The notes under the pieces were generated by a model. That model was not told the origin of the DNA, made no database searches, and saw nothing but the letters and a program-made list of their open reading frames with translations. The translations under genes and the position numbers were made by a program. A stretch of 64,000 bases of DNA from Isoetes taiwanensis (Eukaryota > Streptophyta > Lycopodiopsida > Isoetales > Isoetaceae), in NCBI GenBank assembly GCA_021234155.1, contig JAJEKV010000073.1, forward strand, positions 2,950,001 to 3,014,000. The letters are read 5' to 3'. Below are positions 11,734-21,372 of this stretch, piece after piece (positions within the stretch are counted from its first letter, which is position 1; the number at the start of each line of letters is the position of its first letter).

Positions 11734-12219
11734 TCACAGGCTTGGTATCTCCAACTCAATTGGTATTACTGCTTCAAGTCCGTATACCAATTGGAATGGT
11801 GTGGCCCTTGTAGTCACCTTGTAGGCCGTACGGTATGCCCATAAGGCATCCAATAATCTTTGATCCCAATCAGTTCGACTGGCGGAGCAAATCTTTGTCA
11901 TAATATTGCATAAGGTCTTGTTTGTTCGCTCAGCTTGTCCATTCGCTCGTGGATGGTAAGGACTACTCTTTCGATGTTTTATTCGATACATGGTCGTCAT
12001 TGTCTCAATTAGCTCATTCAAAAAATGCTTACCCCGATCACTTACCAACTCCACTGGACATCCAAACCGGATTATGATATTTTCGTATAGAAAGGTTGCC
12101 ACCGCTGCTCCATTGTCTTCCCGAAACGCCTTAGCTTCGGCCCACTTTGTCACGTAATCGGTGCAAATCAATATATACTTGTTTCGACTCCACCGTGTTG
12201 GAGGATTTATGGGGCCCAC
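11734..12219 (-). pseudogene. Ty3/gypsy element 1 integrase catalytic core
   Basis: This frame encodes the RNase H-fold integrase core. It contains ILICTDYVTKWAEA with the first Asp, VSDRGKHFLN with the second Asp, and an SPYHPRANGQAERTNK stretch with the catalytic Glu. A DALWAYRTA motif follows. The core would join element cDNA to host DNA. It is out of frame with the upstream HHCC domain and the downstream tail, so pol is broken. Confidence 0.9.
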
Positions 12220-12238
12220 AAAATCAATTCCCCACTTC

Positions 12239-12637
12239 TCAAAAGGTCGAATTGGTAAATGGCATCAAATCTCTTCTAGTTGGTCTTCCCACGCGTTGAC
12301 ATGGGTCGCATTTCTTCACATGATCTGCAACATCCCTATGCAAAGTTGGCCACCAATAACCGGCTTGAAGCACCTTCCTTATGGTGACTGCTGTTCCAAA
12401 ATGACCTCCTTCTGGGGCTTCATGGCAATCTTCAAGTATTCGTGGTACTTCATAGGGTAACACACATCTTCTTAAAATATCATCTCGCCCTTGCTTATAT
12501 AATACTCCTCCCAACATAGTGCACCCAGCAGCTTGCTGTATGAATCGTTTCCTTTCCGAGGAAGTAAGCTCACTTGGTAACTCCCCACTTACCAAATATT
12601 GTCCAAGGCCCGTATACCATTCTGGCACCGCCTCCAC
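12239..12637 (-). pseudogene. Ty3/gypsy element 1 integrase H2C2 zinc-binding domain
   Basis: The segment contains the integrase N-terminal zinc-binding pattern with CHEAPEGGHFG and CDPCQRVGR, preceded by LYKQGRDDILRRCV. This lies between RNase H and the catalytic core in Ty3/gypsy pol. It overlaps the end of the RT-RNase H frame by about 50 bases in a different frame, which indicates a frameshift near 12600. Confidence 0.88.
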
Positions 12638-13989
12638 ATTAAATAACTCCCCGCATCAGGCAACTCATCTGGAATTGCTTCTTTTGGTTCTTCTCCAGGC
12701 AATCTTGATAAATGATCTGGCCCTACATGAGAACTGCCAGGCTTCAACACCACTTTGAACTCGAACTCTTGTAGAAGTAATAGCCATCTCATTACTCTTC
12801 CAGTTCGGCACGGTTTCAAGATCAGATATTTCAAAGCCTGGTGGTCTACATAAAACACAAATGGCTTGCCCAATAAGTAATGACGATACTTTTGGATAGA
12901 GTATATCATGCCAAGCCCTTCTCTTTCGGTGGTAGAGTAATTCCTTTCAGCTTTGTTTAATTGTCGACTTGCGTAATATACTGGATGATCCCATCCATCC
13001 TCTTGCTTTTGAGATAATATACTCCCAATGGCATAACCGGAAGCATCCGCATGCACATGAAATTCGATATCCCATTTAGGCCATTTCAAGATAGGTGATT
13101 TTACCAAAGCCTTCTTGAGTGCTTCAAATGCAACTTGACACTCTTCACTCCACTGGTATTCCAATTCTTTTTTCAACAAGTTGGTCAATGGAAGAGCTGT
13201 GTCCGCATATCTTCGAATAAATCTTCTATGATACCCCACATGTCCCAAAAATGCTTGTAACTGCTTCACATCTTCTGGTGGTGGTAATTCAATGATTATC
13301 TTCACTTTTTCCGGATCCACTGCTAATCCTTGGGCTGTCACCACTCGTCCTAGCAACACCCCTCTCACGACTGCAAACATACATTTGAGTGGATTTAATG
13401 ATATCCCATAGTCTCGGCATTTGCAAAAGCACTTCTCCAGCTTCCTTCGATGATCTCCATAACTGCTATATACGCAGAAGTCATCCAGAAACACTTCCAT
13501 AAATTCCTTCAAAAAATCCTTGAAGGCTGCAGTCACTACTCGCTGGAATGTGGCTGGGGCATTGCACAACCCGAACGGCATCACCTTATACATGAAGCAG
13601 CCCCACTCGGTCACGAATGCGGTCTTCTCTCGATCTTCAAGTGCAATAGTGACTTGGTTGTATCCGCTAAACCCGTCCATAAAAGAATAAAGTTCATGGC
13701 CCGCCACTTCGTCTAGCACGGCATCAGTAAATGGTACTGGAAATCCATCCTTTACTGTGGCAGCGTTCAGCTTTCGGTAATCCACGCAAACTCTCAACTT
13801 TTTATTCTTCTTTGGCACAATCACTATGGGGGATAGCCAATCACTCCCTTCAATAGGCACAATAAATCCGGCTTCCAATAACCCATCGATTTCCGCTCTT
13901 ACTGCTTTGCTGTAATTTGGATTCATGCGATAAGCCCGTTGCCGTATAGGCTTGGCATCAGGTACCAGTTGTATTCGATGTTGACACAA
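12589..13989 (-). pseudogene. Ty3/gypsy element 1 reverse transcriptase and RNase H
   Basis: The 466-codon frame covers an almost complete RT. It includes DWLSPIVIVPKKN, RVCVDYRKLNAAT, FMDGFSGYNQV, MPFGLCNAPATFQ and the polymerase motif VFLDD in place of YVDD. It continues into RNase H with HVHADASGYAIG, YSTTEREGLG and HQALKYL, where catalytic Asp and Glu are visible. The upstream frame ends at a TGA (about 14005) just before this one, between FAWSYKDL and GIDP, so a nonsense change separates it from protease. No second (archaeal-type) RNase H is present. Confidence 0.92.
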
Positions 13990-14004
13990 TGCTGGGTCTA
14001 TTCC

Positions 14005-14730
14005 TCATAAATCTTTGTAACTCCATGCGAAGACATCTTTATAGGCCACAAATAATTCATAATACAACTGCCTCTCTTCTTCAGGTAACTGTGCCCCAAC
14101 TCGAACCACCTTAGGCTCCTCCATGTTTCCCATATTCAACTCAATCACTTCTGGCGGTTCCAAACTTTCTGGCATATTCTTTCGACCAACCACTTCACAA
14201 GCTGGTGCTTCATTTAACTTGATCTCCCCCTCCTCGTATTCAAGGAAATAAGGAGGGAACTCTCTTAACCTCTCTTCTTTTGATACTTCTTCCTTTAGAG
14301 CCTCTTCTTTTTTAGACAAATTCAAATCTTTCCATCGAGCCTTCTTACCCTTTTTCATCAATTGTTGCTGAGTCGGTGGCTCCATCTCCACTTCCACCAT
14401 AGAGCAGTCTAATTCCAATCGATCTTGCAACCACTCCTCAAGGACAACACTAGAAGTGTCATCCCTATAAGAGGGTCGTAGTTGTAACCCCTTGTATCCC
14501 TTTTCTTCTTCGGGTGTCACCAAAGCGGCCTCTTGTTCCTCGTCATCCGACAATTCTTCTTCTTCATCACCACTAGAGCTGGTATCACTATCAATCTCTT
14601 GAACTCGTCCATCCGCCGAAATCCTTCCTGGAGAGATATGTACTTTGATAGAAACTGCATTGTTCCCATCTCCTATGGTCAATAATCCACTTGACCAGTC
14701 ATGCTTGGCTCTTGCTTGCATGCCTTCCAA
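14005..14730 (-). pseudogene. Ty3/gypsy element 1 protease-RT linker
   Basis: This 241-codon frame overlaps the end of the gag-protease frame by 32 bases. It encodes an acidic linker (SSGDEEEELSDDEEQEAA) and the pre-RT motif AYKDVFAWSYKDL, found just before the reverse transcriptase in plant Tat/Athila-like elements. It ends at a premature TGA. The frame change relative to protease could be a lesion. A programmed shift is possible but has no visible slippery site. Confidence 0.75.
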
Positions 14731-17062
14731 GTAGTAGAGGGTAGACTAGCGTTCCCTCCATCACCATCTTTAGAACCACATAGTCCACATAAAACATGAT
14801 GCCAGCTATCAATGTTTGCACTCCGGTAATAACGCCAATTGGCTTCACACGTCGTTGGTCGGCCATTTTAACCACAAAGTGTACTGGTACTGGTTCAGGC
14901 AGCTCCAATTCCCTCCACATGTGTTCAGGCATAATGTTAATGCCTGATCCCCCATCAATGGTACAGTTTCGGATCAATTCACCATTTATTTCCAAGTCCA
15001 AACATGGTGAACTCATATCTGCAATTACTGGCCATGCTGAATTGACGACAACTTCTTTTTGACCCTTTAATGCAGCCATCACGACTTTTCTACACCCTGG
15101 TGCCAAATTTAGCAATTGTCCAAAGGTAATAGATGGTCTAACTTGCTCCATATCCTTCAAGATATCATATGGTTGTTCACTTCCAAGTTGTAAAACCTTC
15201 TTGTGGCGCCGGCGAATCCTTTTCTCTTTTGCTTTTTCCTTTTGTTGGGACTGTTTCACGACTTGTTCCTTAATTTGTCGCAAGTCTTCTGGTCTTGGAA
15301 TATCTTCCACGTTTTGGATCATCTGCTCTTCCTCTTCTTCCTCATTCTCATCTTGAAATCGGACAATTGGTGTTCTAATAGATTCCTGGTTTAGTCTATT
15401 ACGTCGTTGTGCACGTGTCTCATACGCAGGAATTTCGTCTTCCATTGATTTTTTAAGAATAAATACAGCATTAGAATCCACCATTGGTTTCTTTCCTTTT
15501 TCCCGTTCGCCCGTCCTTCTGGGTTCTAGTTTATGTGGACATTCATCTTGAGTATGCAGCCCTTGAGTTTGACAAATGCCGCACACTGGTTGGTACTCGA
15601 CTGGAGCTCTTGGATTAGGACATTCTGGAGAAATATGTCCAAATTTCTTGCAACGGTAACATTGTATTGGTTTCCTTTGTCGATATGACGGCCGTGGTCC
15701 CATTGCTTGTTGTGGTGCTACAGCATACGCTGACTGGTATGACTGATTTTGCACATAAATAGGTTCTTCTTGAGGTTGTACTTGGTAGGAAGTACGTTGT
15801 GGTGGTATCCATTGTGAAGGTGTTCCCCCCCCTTGCCGGAAGAAGCAAGTAGTGGCAGTATGACTCCTTCTTCCACAAATTTGGCACTTTGGTTTATTGT
15901 TTGTAATTCCACACTCATGTGGAAGGTGTCCTGGGTTCTTGCATTTTATGCACCACACATTAGCCCTTTCTTTTTGTTCATGTACCCTTCCGGCTGCTCC
16001 ATGCACCCAATTGAGTTGTAATTCAGATAATTGCTTTGTTAACGTCTCCACAAGGTCTTCTTTAACCTTTGCAATTTGGTTCTCAAAACCATTGGAATTT
16101 GGGATTGCAGGGCTACTTGATAAACCCGTTGTTGCAGGAGTTGGTACCATCGTAGGCACCACTGGAATAGATGCTGGCACTGCTGGGTTGCTTTGCAACT
16201 GCTGCTGAAGACGGTAATAATCCACACTTCCCGAAGGTTGGAAGGTGTTGGCAGCCATCGATACCACTCCACCTGTGCTTGAAAGAATTGGTATTGTTCC
16301 TTGCACTCCAAATCCTGCTGTATCATATTGTGAAGCAACTCGGGCCGCATCATCTAAGGTTGCTGGTTGGCTCGCCCTCACGAACAATTGCAGTAAAGGT
16401 GGCAATCCTTCTATAAAATACCGCACTTGTTCTTCATCCGCTGGTAACGGGTCTCTTTTTGTCAACAAAGTTTTGTATCGCAGAATGTAACTATGCAAGG
16501 TTTCATTTGGAAAGCATTTAATTTGGGTGAGCTCTCGAAAAATTCTTTCTTTGAAGCCAGCCCCCCTAAATTGCATCAAGAACGCTTCTCTTAAGGTATT
16601 CCAATCCGGGAAGGGTATTGGTTGTTGCAACACCCATCTTGCCGCATAACCCTTCAATGTTCCAGGGAAAATCCTTAATCTATCCGCATCATTCTTACCA
16701 TTTGTTGCACTTGCAGTTAGGAATGCATCCATATGTTCATCCGCATCATTTCCCAGATAGAAATTGGGGTACTTTAAATCTCCCATCTTTTGTACGGTTG
16801 GTATTGGTGGTATTAATGTGGGAACGACTGCTACAGTGGTAGCAGATTGTATAGGTGCACTAAAAGCTCGTGGCCTTGTGCTTCCCCTTAGTGGTGAATT
16901 ATTTTTTGAATTTTGAAAATTTAACGTACCACTATTATCACCTTCTTCCTCTCTTGAAAGTATAGGCGACGCAGATTTCCTTCTTTCCTCGTCCAATCTC
17001 TTTTTGCACTCTTCCTCCCTTCTCTTGAAGCGCGATTCTCTTTCGTGGCGCTGCCTTTCCAC
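14699..17062 (-). CDS. Ty3/gypsy element 1 Gag and protease
   Basis: A long open frame of 787 codons. The N-terminus is basic and charged. Residues of about 95-245 form a retrotransposon Gag domain (YPNFYLGNDADEHMDAFL, FRGAGFKERIFRELTQIK). Residues of about 370-520 hold several CCHC zinc knuckles (CIKCKNPGHLPHEC, CYRCKKFGHISPEC and two degenerate ones). The C-terminal part carries an aspartic protease with DGGSGINIM and LLLGRHA. Gag would form the particle, and the protease would cleave the polyprotein. This is the best preserved ORF of the element. Confidence 0.9.
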   Translation of the reverse strand: MERQRHERESRFKRREEECKKRLDEERRKSASPILSREEEGDNSGTLNFQNSKNNSPLRGSTRPRAFSAPIQSATTVAVVPTLIPPIPTVQKMGDLKYPNFYLGNDADEHMDAFLTASATNGKNDADRLRIFPGTLKGYAARWVLQQPIPFPDWNTLREAFLMQFRGAGFKERIFRELTQIKCFPNETLHSYILRYKTLLTKRDPLPADEEQVRYFIEGLPPLLQLFVRASQPATLDDAARVASQYDTAGFGVQGTIPILSSTGGVVSMAANTFQPSGSVDYYRLQQQLQSNPAVPASIPVVPTMVPTPATTGLSSSPAIPNSNGFENQIAKVKEDLVETLTKQLSELQLNWVHGAAGRVHEQKERANVWCIKCKNPGHLPHECGITNNKPKCQICGRRSHTATTCFFRQGGGTPSQWIPPQRTSYQVQPQEEPIYVQNQSYQSAYAVAPQQAMGPRPSYRQRKPIQCYRCKKFGHISPECPNPRAPVEYQPVCGICQTQGLHTQDECPHKLEPRRTGEREKGKKPMVDSNAVFILKKSMEDEIPAYETRAQRRNRLNQESIRTPIVRFQDENEEEEEEQMIQNVEDIPRPEDLRQIKEQVVKQSQQKEKAKEKRIRRRHKKVLQLGSEQPYDILKDMEQVRPSITFGQLLNLAPGCRKVVMAALKGQKEVVVNSAWPVIADMSSPCLDLEINGELIRNCTIDGGSGINIMPEHMWRELELPEPVPVHFVVKMADQRRVKPIGVITGVQTLIAGIMFYVDYVVLKMVMEGTLVYPLLLGRHASKSQA

Positions 17063-17246
17063 ACGCTTCGTATGCTCCTCTTGGTGATCCGTCCTCTTGC
17101 TCGTGCAACAACGGCGGAGGGAGTTGGCCCGGCTTCTCTAACCGTGGGCTTGGCTCCTCTTCTTCTACTCGTTGATGCCGGCCTTCACGAACGACCCCTT
17201 CCAACGAGCACCTAGCGATGGTTTCCCGGCCAGTGCACCATAAATA
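17063..17246 (-). other. Element 1 5' leader with probable primer-binding site
   Basis: Immediately inside the 5' LTR, read on the minus strand, lies TATTTATGGTGCACTGGCCGGG. Its TGG..GC.C..GCCGGG pattern resembles the tRNA-Asp-type primer site seen in plant Tat/Athila elements, offset 6 nt from the LTR end and with several substitutions. The assignment is by resemblance only. The rest leads to the Gag start at 17062. Confidence 0.5.
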
Positions 17247-19105
17247 TGTGGAGCCCACGCTCCAACAACCCGAGAAACAATGAAGGCGCTGAGGAAAGAG
17301 CCGATATGCACAAATATCACAATAATTTTATTCACCAATGAGAGTTCGAAAAACCCCAACTAGGTTCACATCTTTATAGTGGCCAAAGGCCATGAGTTAT
17401 GACTTTTTGACACCTAGGCATATGCCAACATGGCAACCCTTGGCCACCTAAGCGGACCGCCAACATAGGACATATGGCCTAGGCGGGATTTGAACCCCTG
17501 ACTATTTAATTAAGACTCTATATACTTACCAATAGACTATGACTTATATTATAACAAATTTTTGCGTTACTGCATCTTATTCTTCTTCATGATCTTTACT
17601 ACTCCCGTCATTCACTCCAGAGCACTTCCTTGGTCCACAGCCTGCCGGCCATGTACGTCGAGCAACTGGCTTTCTTCGGTGAGGGTATTTCTTCAACAAA
17701 GCATGATACGCACTGTAAACTTCTCGAGCTCGGTTCGATTTCCGTCGATCTAATTCTTCTTTGATCTCTGCTAAATCCGCAGGTCGTTCTGACAAAAGGG
17801 CTTCTCCACTGATCCAGCCATTACGAGTTTGCTTCCAACAGATTTGCCCCTCCCGAATATCTCCTTCTAACTGCCATTGATTCCCAAGCATTTCTTCTAA
17901 ATTAGTTGGCTGTAGTGGTCTTCCTTATTTCTTCTAATCTTCCCAAATAATAATCGTTTCTTCTTCTTGTTGCTGCCGAATGCTTCAACACATGGCGACC
18001 GGATCATTTAACCAGCCTGATGCGGACCCGTTTTCTTCAAATTAAACACCGGCAATCTTCTAATCCCTTAACCGGCCTGTTATTACGTAATAAAAGCGGC
18101 TTTGCGGACTGAACTTCCTTTTGTGTTTTCTCTCAATAAACCCCGACCGTCCCTGTGTGAATCCAAAGCCCAATGCTCTCTTTAAGGCCGATTTCTTCTA
18201 AAGCTTGTATAGCAAGCCCTAAACAGATCGGATGAGTTGGGCCATTCTCGTAAGAGCAATCTGACATCTTGCCGTTCTTGCCCCTGTAGTTCCCGATCAG
18301 ATTAACATTTTCTTTTCCTTCAACCGGCTGTCCTTGTATGAATCCGGCCTGGTTCCAAACCCCTAGGCCGATTTTCTTGGATCTTCTTCCACTTTGATCT
18401 TATTTTCTTTCTTTTCCTCTCAGGCCTGTGAGATCCATTAAGTATGGCGAATAGATCATAGCGGGGGCTTGGCGGAAGGTAATGGGGTCATGACAAAGCG
18501 AGCAATGGATCCGGCCCTTTGGCGGATTGGCTCCCCGGTTCAACATGGCGCGGCTTCTCTGTCGCTCCACATCTCCTTCGATCGCTCAAGCGTGCCTTTT
18601 TAATTTAGGCTTATTCCTCCCCTTAACTTCCTCGGTTAATCTCCACCTTCCATTTCTTTTTTCCCTTATTCATAGGTCCTAGCCATAGTAGGGAAATTCC
18701 GTCTTGCCCCTTTATGTATACTTCCTTCTCCACGTCCCTTCGGAGCTCCTCATAAGAATTGCATACGCCTTTTTTTCTAACAAGGTCTTATGCTTCTGCA
18801 ACATAGCTCACATGTTCTCTTACGTTTCTCCTTCCATCCATGTTTTCTTTACATGGTAATTTCTCAAGGTCCATCCCTTGAGTTAATCTTTTCGGCTTCC
18901 TTGCCATCCCAAGGGTCTTTCCCTCATTCTCTTTTACAACTCTCCTTTTCTTCTTTTTGTTCCCCGCGCTATAGGCTGGGTACTCTCACTATCACCATCA
19001 ATTCTTGCTTTTGTCGTGATAATTCTCTCAGGATCACCACATTCCCTAGCAATTTCCTTATTGCTAGCATTTTTTCAAATTTTCATACTCATTTTGCAAT
19101 CGACA
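17247..19105 (-). repeat. 5' LTR of element 1
   Basis: This is an uninterrupted 1859-bp LTR with TG...CA ends, followed by the ACTTT target duplication at 19106-19110. It matches the CACTA-split LTR on the left. Between about 18000 and 18610 it differs from the left copy mainly at CAG/CTG triplets and by short indels. Elsewhere the copies are almost identical, which makes local consensus errors likely. No obvious promoter motif was identified on the coding strand. Confidence 0.9.
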
Positions 19106-19337
19106 ACTTTGCTCGTTGGAAACAGGAAATCTTTCCGACTATTCTTTTTTACTTCAGTTATATCTATGTGATAATTTGAACTTCTGAATTTTCCTTAATT
19201 TTGAATCGTGGATATTATAGTCCATGATTGGTTGATCGATATTATAAGATCAAAACTCTGTTATAATAGACAGAGCTAATTATGTTTTTCCTATAAATGC
19301 AATATAAAAACTACCTTGCCCTCAAAAAAAAAAAAAG
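19106..19337 (+). mobile_element. 3' end of the interrupted L1 LINE, with poly(A)
   Basis: After the LTR the LINE-side sequence resumes (second copy of ACTTT) and runs to TGCCCTC followed by a run of 13 A at about 19325-19337. This is the expected L1 3' UTR and poly(A) tail on the + strand. It completes the LINE fragment starting at 2719. A target-site duplication for the LINE could not be found. Confidence 0.7.
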
Positions 19338-19762
19338 GGGCGAGTCAAAGCTTAGAGACTAAAAGAAACAACATTAGGTATGGTTGGTCATTAGAGTTTT
19401 TTTGGGATCACTTATTGTCCCAACCTCGATGCCAGCATGGAAATCGCGCGGCCAATGAGAATTGGGGGGGGGGTACAGGCTTTTCTTCATCCATGCCTGC
19501 CTTCCCATGCCAGGTGTCGTCAAGGTACAGGTTCGGCATTATCCTTACCCTCGCCTGGAGGTTGATTGGGGAGGGAAGCAATAATTACAAATTATTCCAT
19601 ACTGAATTACCACCAAATGTTGGGGTGTTTATAAGAACCCCCTCAACGGCCCTTCTTTTCGCGCCTCTCCATCCAGGTTTGCTAATGCTTTGAATCCTTC
19701 TAGTTCTGCGAGCTCATCTGATTCAGACTGTTTGATCTAATTAATTTGCCGGTTCATTTCAG
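19338..19762. other. Non-coding stretch upstream of gene Z
   Basis: No coding domain is seen. It includes a run of ten G near 19465-19475 and ends TTCATTTCAG immediately before the first coding-like frame of gene Z. The ending looks like a polypyrimidine tract plus a 3' splice site. It may hold the 5' UTR or an intron of gene Z. Confidence 0.4.
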
Positions 19763-20957
19763 ATGGCGATTACCTCGGTCCGTTTGAGAACGATTTGGTA
19801 CTGCTTCAATATATTTCTTGGGAGCTTCATTACAATCCGACCGCCACTCAGAGGTCCTCACCGGGTGATCAAAGGCAGGAGAAATGTTATTTCATGCCAT
19901 TGGAAGGCTATTGTTGTTGGGTTCGAGGTGAGAGGGGAAGTATATATCAAGGTCAGACACCTATACACACCGACAGCCATGAGAAAAGAAAAGATAAGAT
20001 CTCGACGTAATTTCCCTGAGCTTCATGCTAATTGTGAGTTTCATTATGTCCGTGCTAATCCGTCATTCGTTATATTTTGAAGAAATCAACTAATTGGGTT
20101 TCTGGTATCTCGTGGCTCAGTATTTCGATGTCTTTGGACACGGAACCATCGAGTTCTATCACAAGCATCTTCCGTGCTTTCTATTATGATATTGGATCCT
20201 TGCTTTTTGAAGGTCAAACAGAAGTGCAGCTGCGGGAAAGGGGGATTTGGTTCTTAAAATATGAGTATTATCCTCGGAAAGGCAAAATTGTGGACTTACC
20301 ATTGCCCCCATTATCACAGCTTAGTTCCTGCCCAATGGATTCCAGTTCTCTGTTTCTTGCCAAGCTGAAATTGTCACAGGAAATTTTCAGTGCTTTGAAG
20401 GAGAAAGGTGGAGTCTGTGGACACGTGAAAGTAAATGTACCCATCGATATGTTTATTACGTTGTTTAAGAATGTCAAGAATGTCAAGAAGACTTCAAAAA
20501 TGTTTACTGTAAGTGATTGTCAGTTGTTTCTGGATGACATTTTATGTGATGAATGGTCATCCCGTCTGCATGAAGGAGTTGAGAAGGTACATTGCAGGAT
20601 AAAGAAAGAAAGCGTTCGAATCAGGTATTGTATTCGAAAAGCAAAGCGATTTACATTACCTTCAAATACAGAAGATGGAGGGAAGTAAAAGAAGGGAGCA
20701 GATGGACGTGGGTTCCAGTGGAACAAGACGATGCTGATGGTACCCATTCTGCGGTCATTGACATTGCTATCTTCAAAAGTGGTCAATTGTTTAAACCTTA
20801 AAAGTCGAAGAAGCATGGTCTTTATTTGATGTAAGAATTACTTTGGAATCAGAATGTGACTTAAACGTCTTCCATTTTTTGGTGGATGGTGTCAAGGTAG
20901 GAAAACGTAGGGAAGAGTTGTATACAACAAAGCTCTGTATGCCTCATGTTGTACTTT
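19763..20957 (+). pseudogene. Gene Z: unknown protein, frame-broken, first gene of the array
   Basis: Coding-like sequence shifts frame several times. One frame starts after a TTTCAG acceptor and reads DGDYLGPFENDLVLLQYIS. A second (20077-20688) encodes about 200 residues including LPLPPLSQLSSCPMDSSSLF. A third (to about 20802) reads YITFKYRRWREVKEG and WTWVPVEQDDADG. A fourth ends VVLSLSENS at 20957. No family was recognised. It precedes gene A on the same strand, and its 3' end is followed by palindrome cluster P0, like the other genes of the unit, so it probably belongs to the same element. Introns, real lesions or consensus errors could each explain the frame changes. Confidence 0.5.
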
Positions 20958-21052
20958 CTTTAAGTGAAAACAGTTAAACAAATAAATAACAATGGTGTTA
21001 CTGGGTTCAAATCCCAGTGTTGTTTGCCAATAACTTATATCCTTTTGCAAAG

Positions 21053-21306
21053 TCAGCACCGTGGCCACCGTGCAAAACATGTGGAGTTCGTGTAGTCGTG
21101 TTGTGTAGTTTCGCGCCGTGGCCACGGTGTAGTATGTTTTGTAGTTCACTTAATTTTGGCCTTCTTTTCGGCAAAATATCGCACCGTGGCCACGGTGCGA
21201 ATAACGTATTGTTGTCTTTGGCGTTTATATTTGTTTCGCACCGTGGCCACGGTGCGACATATTCCTCATCAGGACACTTAAGACATTTTAGTTTCGCGCC
21301 GTGAGC
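21053..21306. repeat. Palindrome cluster P0 (between Z and A)
   Basis: Four copies of the inverted repeat family occur at about 21055-21073, 21111-21131, 21180-21199 and 21237-21256. The last two contain the perfect 20-mer CGCACCGTGGCCACGGTGCG. A half site TCGCGCCGTGAGC ends the cluster. It lies just after the end of gene Z and about 70 bp before the start of A. Confidence 0.9.
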
Positions 21307-21372
21307 TCGCAGGCACTTACAATTAGGCGATCAGGTTTTTTATTGCACTAAAGGAGGCGCTACAATTCCGCA

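Larger units (their letters stand above)
4433..19105 (-). mobile_element. Ty3/gypsy LTR retrotransposon (element 1), nested in a LINE
   Basis: The element is bounded by LTRs beginning TGTGGAGC and ending ATCGACA on the + strand. It is flanked by the 5-bp target duplication ACTTT (4428-4432 and 19106-19110). It is coded on the minus strand in the order gag, protease, RT, RNase H, integrase, which is the Ty3/gypsy order. It interrupts an L1 fragment, and its own 3' LTR is interrupted by a CACTA transposon. Without the CACTA it is about 9.7 kb. Stops and frameshifts in pol show that it is no longer autonomous. No chromodomain was seen. The protease motif DGGSGINIM and pre-RT motif FAWSYKDL suggest a non-chromovirus (Tat/Athila-like) lineage, which is an inference. 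Confidence 0.92.

Noticed and set aside
20988-21028. tRNA gene suggested by ACTGGGTTCAAATCCCAGT
   Set aside because: A perfect T-arm is visible, but no matching acceptor, D-arm or anticodon arm could be found upstream. At most a tRNA fragment or chance.
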